Positions 61,651-64,000 of a stretch of 64,000 nucleotides of DNA are shown in pieces; within the stretch, counting starts at the first letter, position 1; the number at the start of each line of letters is the position of its first letter. The notes below the pieces were generated by a model that did no database searches, was not told the origin of the DNA, and saw only the letters and a program-made list of their open reading frames with translations. Source of the DNA: Erwinia_E haradaeae_I (lineage in GTDB: Bacteria; Pseudomonadota; Gammaproteobacteria; Enterobacterales; Enterobacteriaceae); assembly GCF_900698925.1 (NCBI RefSeq), contig NZ_LR217713.1, positions 310,001 to 374,000 on the forward strand. The letters run 5' to 3'. A program made the position numbers and the translations under genes.

Positions 61651-61684
61651 GATATTATATCAATAATGATATTATATCAATAAT
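61651..61684. repeat. 17-bp perfect tandem duplication
   Basis: Two exact adjacent copies, 61651-61667 and 61668-61684, in gene-less DNA. Confidence 0.85.
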
Positions 61685-62308
61685 CTTAGGGCGATTGGAG
61701 AAGAAATAATATTGGATGTAATCTTTTATGATTATAAAAATCAAATTTTTATTTTTATAAATACTGTATAATTATTTTAATATTATTTAGTCTTTAACGG
61801 GTTGTATCAAATTAAACAGGAATTTATATCTAAAAGAAATTTCTTTATATTATATAAATAACCTTATTAATATGTAAATTAATTTCACTTTAGATAAAAA
61901 AGAGGCATGCGATCTAGATCATCTTATAGTTAAACTATAGCGTAATAGTGATGGATAGGGATTGTTCTGTTCAAGAAGTGAAGTGAGATGAGTTTATTAT
62001 TGTTTAGGTTTATTTCGCTTGATCTTTAAAAGACATGGAAGAAAGATTATAAATATAGTTCTGATAATGTATTTGAATAAGAATTCAATCATATTTATTT
62101 TAATACAGTGATTTATGTTAGGGATTTTTAGAAAAGATCAATAGGTGAATCAAGCTCTCGTTATAGATTAGCTTAGCTCCTAATTATATTTTATTTTTCT
62201 CAGTAACTTTTTCCTAGTAAAGCCATTGTCTTTTATTTTGATGTATCCATTTGGATTCAAATTGTATTTTTCTGAATTATATAATTAATTCTTTATTACA
62301 GTCATATG

Positions 62309-62354
62309 TATATTATAAATATTATTTTTTATAATAAATAATATTTATAATATA
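62309..62354. repeat. 19-bp perfect A/T inverted repeat
   Basis: Arms 62309-62327 and 62336-62354 pair perfectly over 19 bp with an 8-nt loop, using only A and T. It is the longest perfect hairpin I found in the window. Confidence 0.85.
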
Positions 62355-64000
62355 TAAATAATTTTATTTTTTTTATAAATATTACTTATATCATATCATA
62401 AGAAGAATATTTACGAATATTTATTGTTGCGGAGAGAAGTTGTTATTTTAAAAAATTCTGAAATAAACCAAAACGATATTTTAAATTTTTTATTAAAAAT
62501 ATTTATATATATTTTATTAGAATTTTAATAATTAATTTTACGATGATTGTCTATAATTGGATAAAGTGAAATACTAGATGTAAATAGATATTTTCATATT
62601 ATGATTACTTATTTCGTTAATGTTATTTGTATAATACCGATATAGACTATAATATGGGGGATATCAAGTCTTAATATTATACTTGATAATCATGGGTGTT
62701 ATATACGAATTAAACTATATATTGTCTTATTATTTAAGTAGTTTTTAAGATTGGTAGGTTATTCAATTGTTGAAGATAAGTCTGTATGTATTTATAAAAT
62801 AGAGATATCTTAATATCATGTAATTATTATGATTTCATAATATCTATCTTGGTATTAAGATTGATGTATAAGCATTATTAGTTGTTTTAAGCCAAACTAG
62901 GTTTTAATTGAATAAAAAGTTATTTTTATTTACTGATTAGTTAATTATATGGTTTTTTTAGTAGAACCCAGTTAGATATATATTATTTTATGTGTTTCTA
63001 ACCAAAAGGGACAGTGTGATTAAGTTGTATAATAATTGATATGTTTTTAAACTTTAGTAGTTCATTTTTATATAAACAACATTATACTGTAAGCTGGATG
63101 TTTTAATATTATTCAAGAAATTTTTTAGGAGTATCAGGTAGTTTTTTATCTTTTTTAAAAAAATGTCTCTTTGAGTAAATTATGTAGCATTTATTTTAAT
63201 AAAAATATTATAAATAATATGTGGCAACTATGCATTAGTAATAGTAATATTTTAGCTATTTATAACGTCTAGATTTATTATGAAAATATTTTTCTTTTTA
63301 TATTAAGGCAAGATCTCTGTAATTAACTGATTATTTCTCTTAGAAATTATATGATATATCTAATTATGGTTATAAATGAAAATATTTGGTGTAATGGTGT
63401 TGTAAGAAGTTTTCATAATCATCACTTTTTGTTAGATTGGATTGGTTTAGGATCAGGACTTTAAACACTGATAGATGAGTAGTTATTTTTGTTAAATATT
63501 ACTTATAACTATCAAGAGGTTTTAAAAAATATGTTTTTAGGCTGGACAATGATTGAAATGTAAATATATCTGGTTTAAAAATACTTGCTAGTATAGAAGA
63601 GCAAAAGTCTGTAAACATTGAGATAGAGCGTATTGTGTTGTATTTTATTATTGAGAATCATCAAAGATTATTAATCTATATTGTATATATTCAATTATCA
63701 AATATTTTACTGAACAAATATTAAGTAAGCTTAATCTATGCACAGATCTGTTAGAATGTTTTGTTATGGCGTTAGATTGTAACTTAGATTTTATGATACT
63801 ACACTGAAGTCATATTGAGTATTCTTTTTCTGAACGATTGGTATTAAGCATATATTTTAAATATATGATTTATCTTAATATATTGTGAATTTTTTAGATT
63901 AGTTATTTTGAAGCAATGGTGGTTCAGAGAGAAATAACGTGTCGTTTGTTGTAAGATCATTAGTTTTTAGTAATAAGATGGTAGTGATTATTATAATTAA

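Larger units (their letters stand above)
59648..64000. other. gene-less 4.35-kb stretch at the right end
   Basis: In E. coli rsmE, endA and others precede gshB; none is readable. Features seen are a 19-bp A/T hairpin (62309-62354), a terminator-like hairpin (61129-61152), a 15-nt near-palindrome (61381-61395), an 8-bp hairpin (62662-62688), a perfect 17-bp tandem duplication (61651-61684) and a 12-bp near-duplication around 60519-60542. I see no credible coding sequence or RNA gene. Confidence 0.5.

Noticed and set aside
1..64000. CRISPR array, insertion sequence, prophage or defence system
   Set aside because: No regularly spaced repeats, transposase or integrase motifs, phage genes or clustered unknown genes are seen; all real genes are conserved housekeeping ones.

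Overview
This window looks like the chromosome of a long-term, host-restricted insect endosymbiont of the Enterobacterales. It is strongly A+T-rich (by eye about 70-75% A+T). All recognisable proteins are closest in sequence, length and order to Escherichia/Serratia/Yersinia orthologues. Only about 36 of 64 kb is coding; the rest is long A/T-rich DNA without readable genes. The clearest ancestral block is rpsB-tsf-pyrH-frr-dxr-uppS-cdsA-rseP-bamA-skp-lpxD-fabZ-lpxA-lpxB-(rnhB missing)-dnaE-accA, in E. coli order. Low coding density, retained riboflavin genes (ribD, ribE) and retained envelope genes best fit a mid-stage genome such as Serratia symbiotica from lachnine aphids. That identification is inference, not proof.

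Layout. 1-5 kb: ribD-ribE-nusB-thiL operon after an empty 1.8 kb. 5.5-13.4 kb: isolated minus-strand genes serS, asd, gmhB (frameshifted in an A7 tract) and map, separated by 0.8-2 kb of empty DNA. 14.7-36 kb: the dense block for translation (rpsB, tsf, frr), UMP kinase, isoprenoids (dxr, uppS), phospholipid (cdsA), outer-membrane assembly (rseP, bamA, skp), lipid A (lpxD, lpxA, lpxB), fatty acids (fabZ, accA), replication (dnaE) and tldD. 36-45 kb: ugd (minus), rsmH-ftsL (the rest of the dcw cluster is absent) and mfd. 45-64 kb: mostly empty DNA with tRNA-Ser(GGA), fldA, grxB, htpX and the minus-strand gshB-yqgE-ruvX operon.

Functionally the cell keeps a Gram-negative envelope (lipid A, BamA/Skp, RseP, ADP-heptose and UDP-glucuronate genes), isoprenoid and peptidoglycan carrier synthesis, replication, ribosome factors, flavin synthesis plus flavodoxin, and glutathione/glutaredoxin redox. 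I see no insertion sequence, prophage, CRISPR, rRNA operon or defence system, and no convincing new multi-gene system. The noteworthy signals are small-scale. They are a homopolymer frameshift just before the GmhB catalytic motif, unusually long perfect inverted repeats (one inside frr), hairpins that overlap stop codons, orphan Shine-Dalgarno sites with micro-ORFs, and G/C-to-A/T substitutions in the catalytic motifs of RibD and ThiL.
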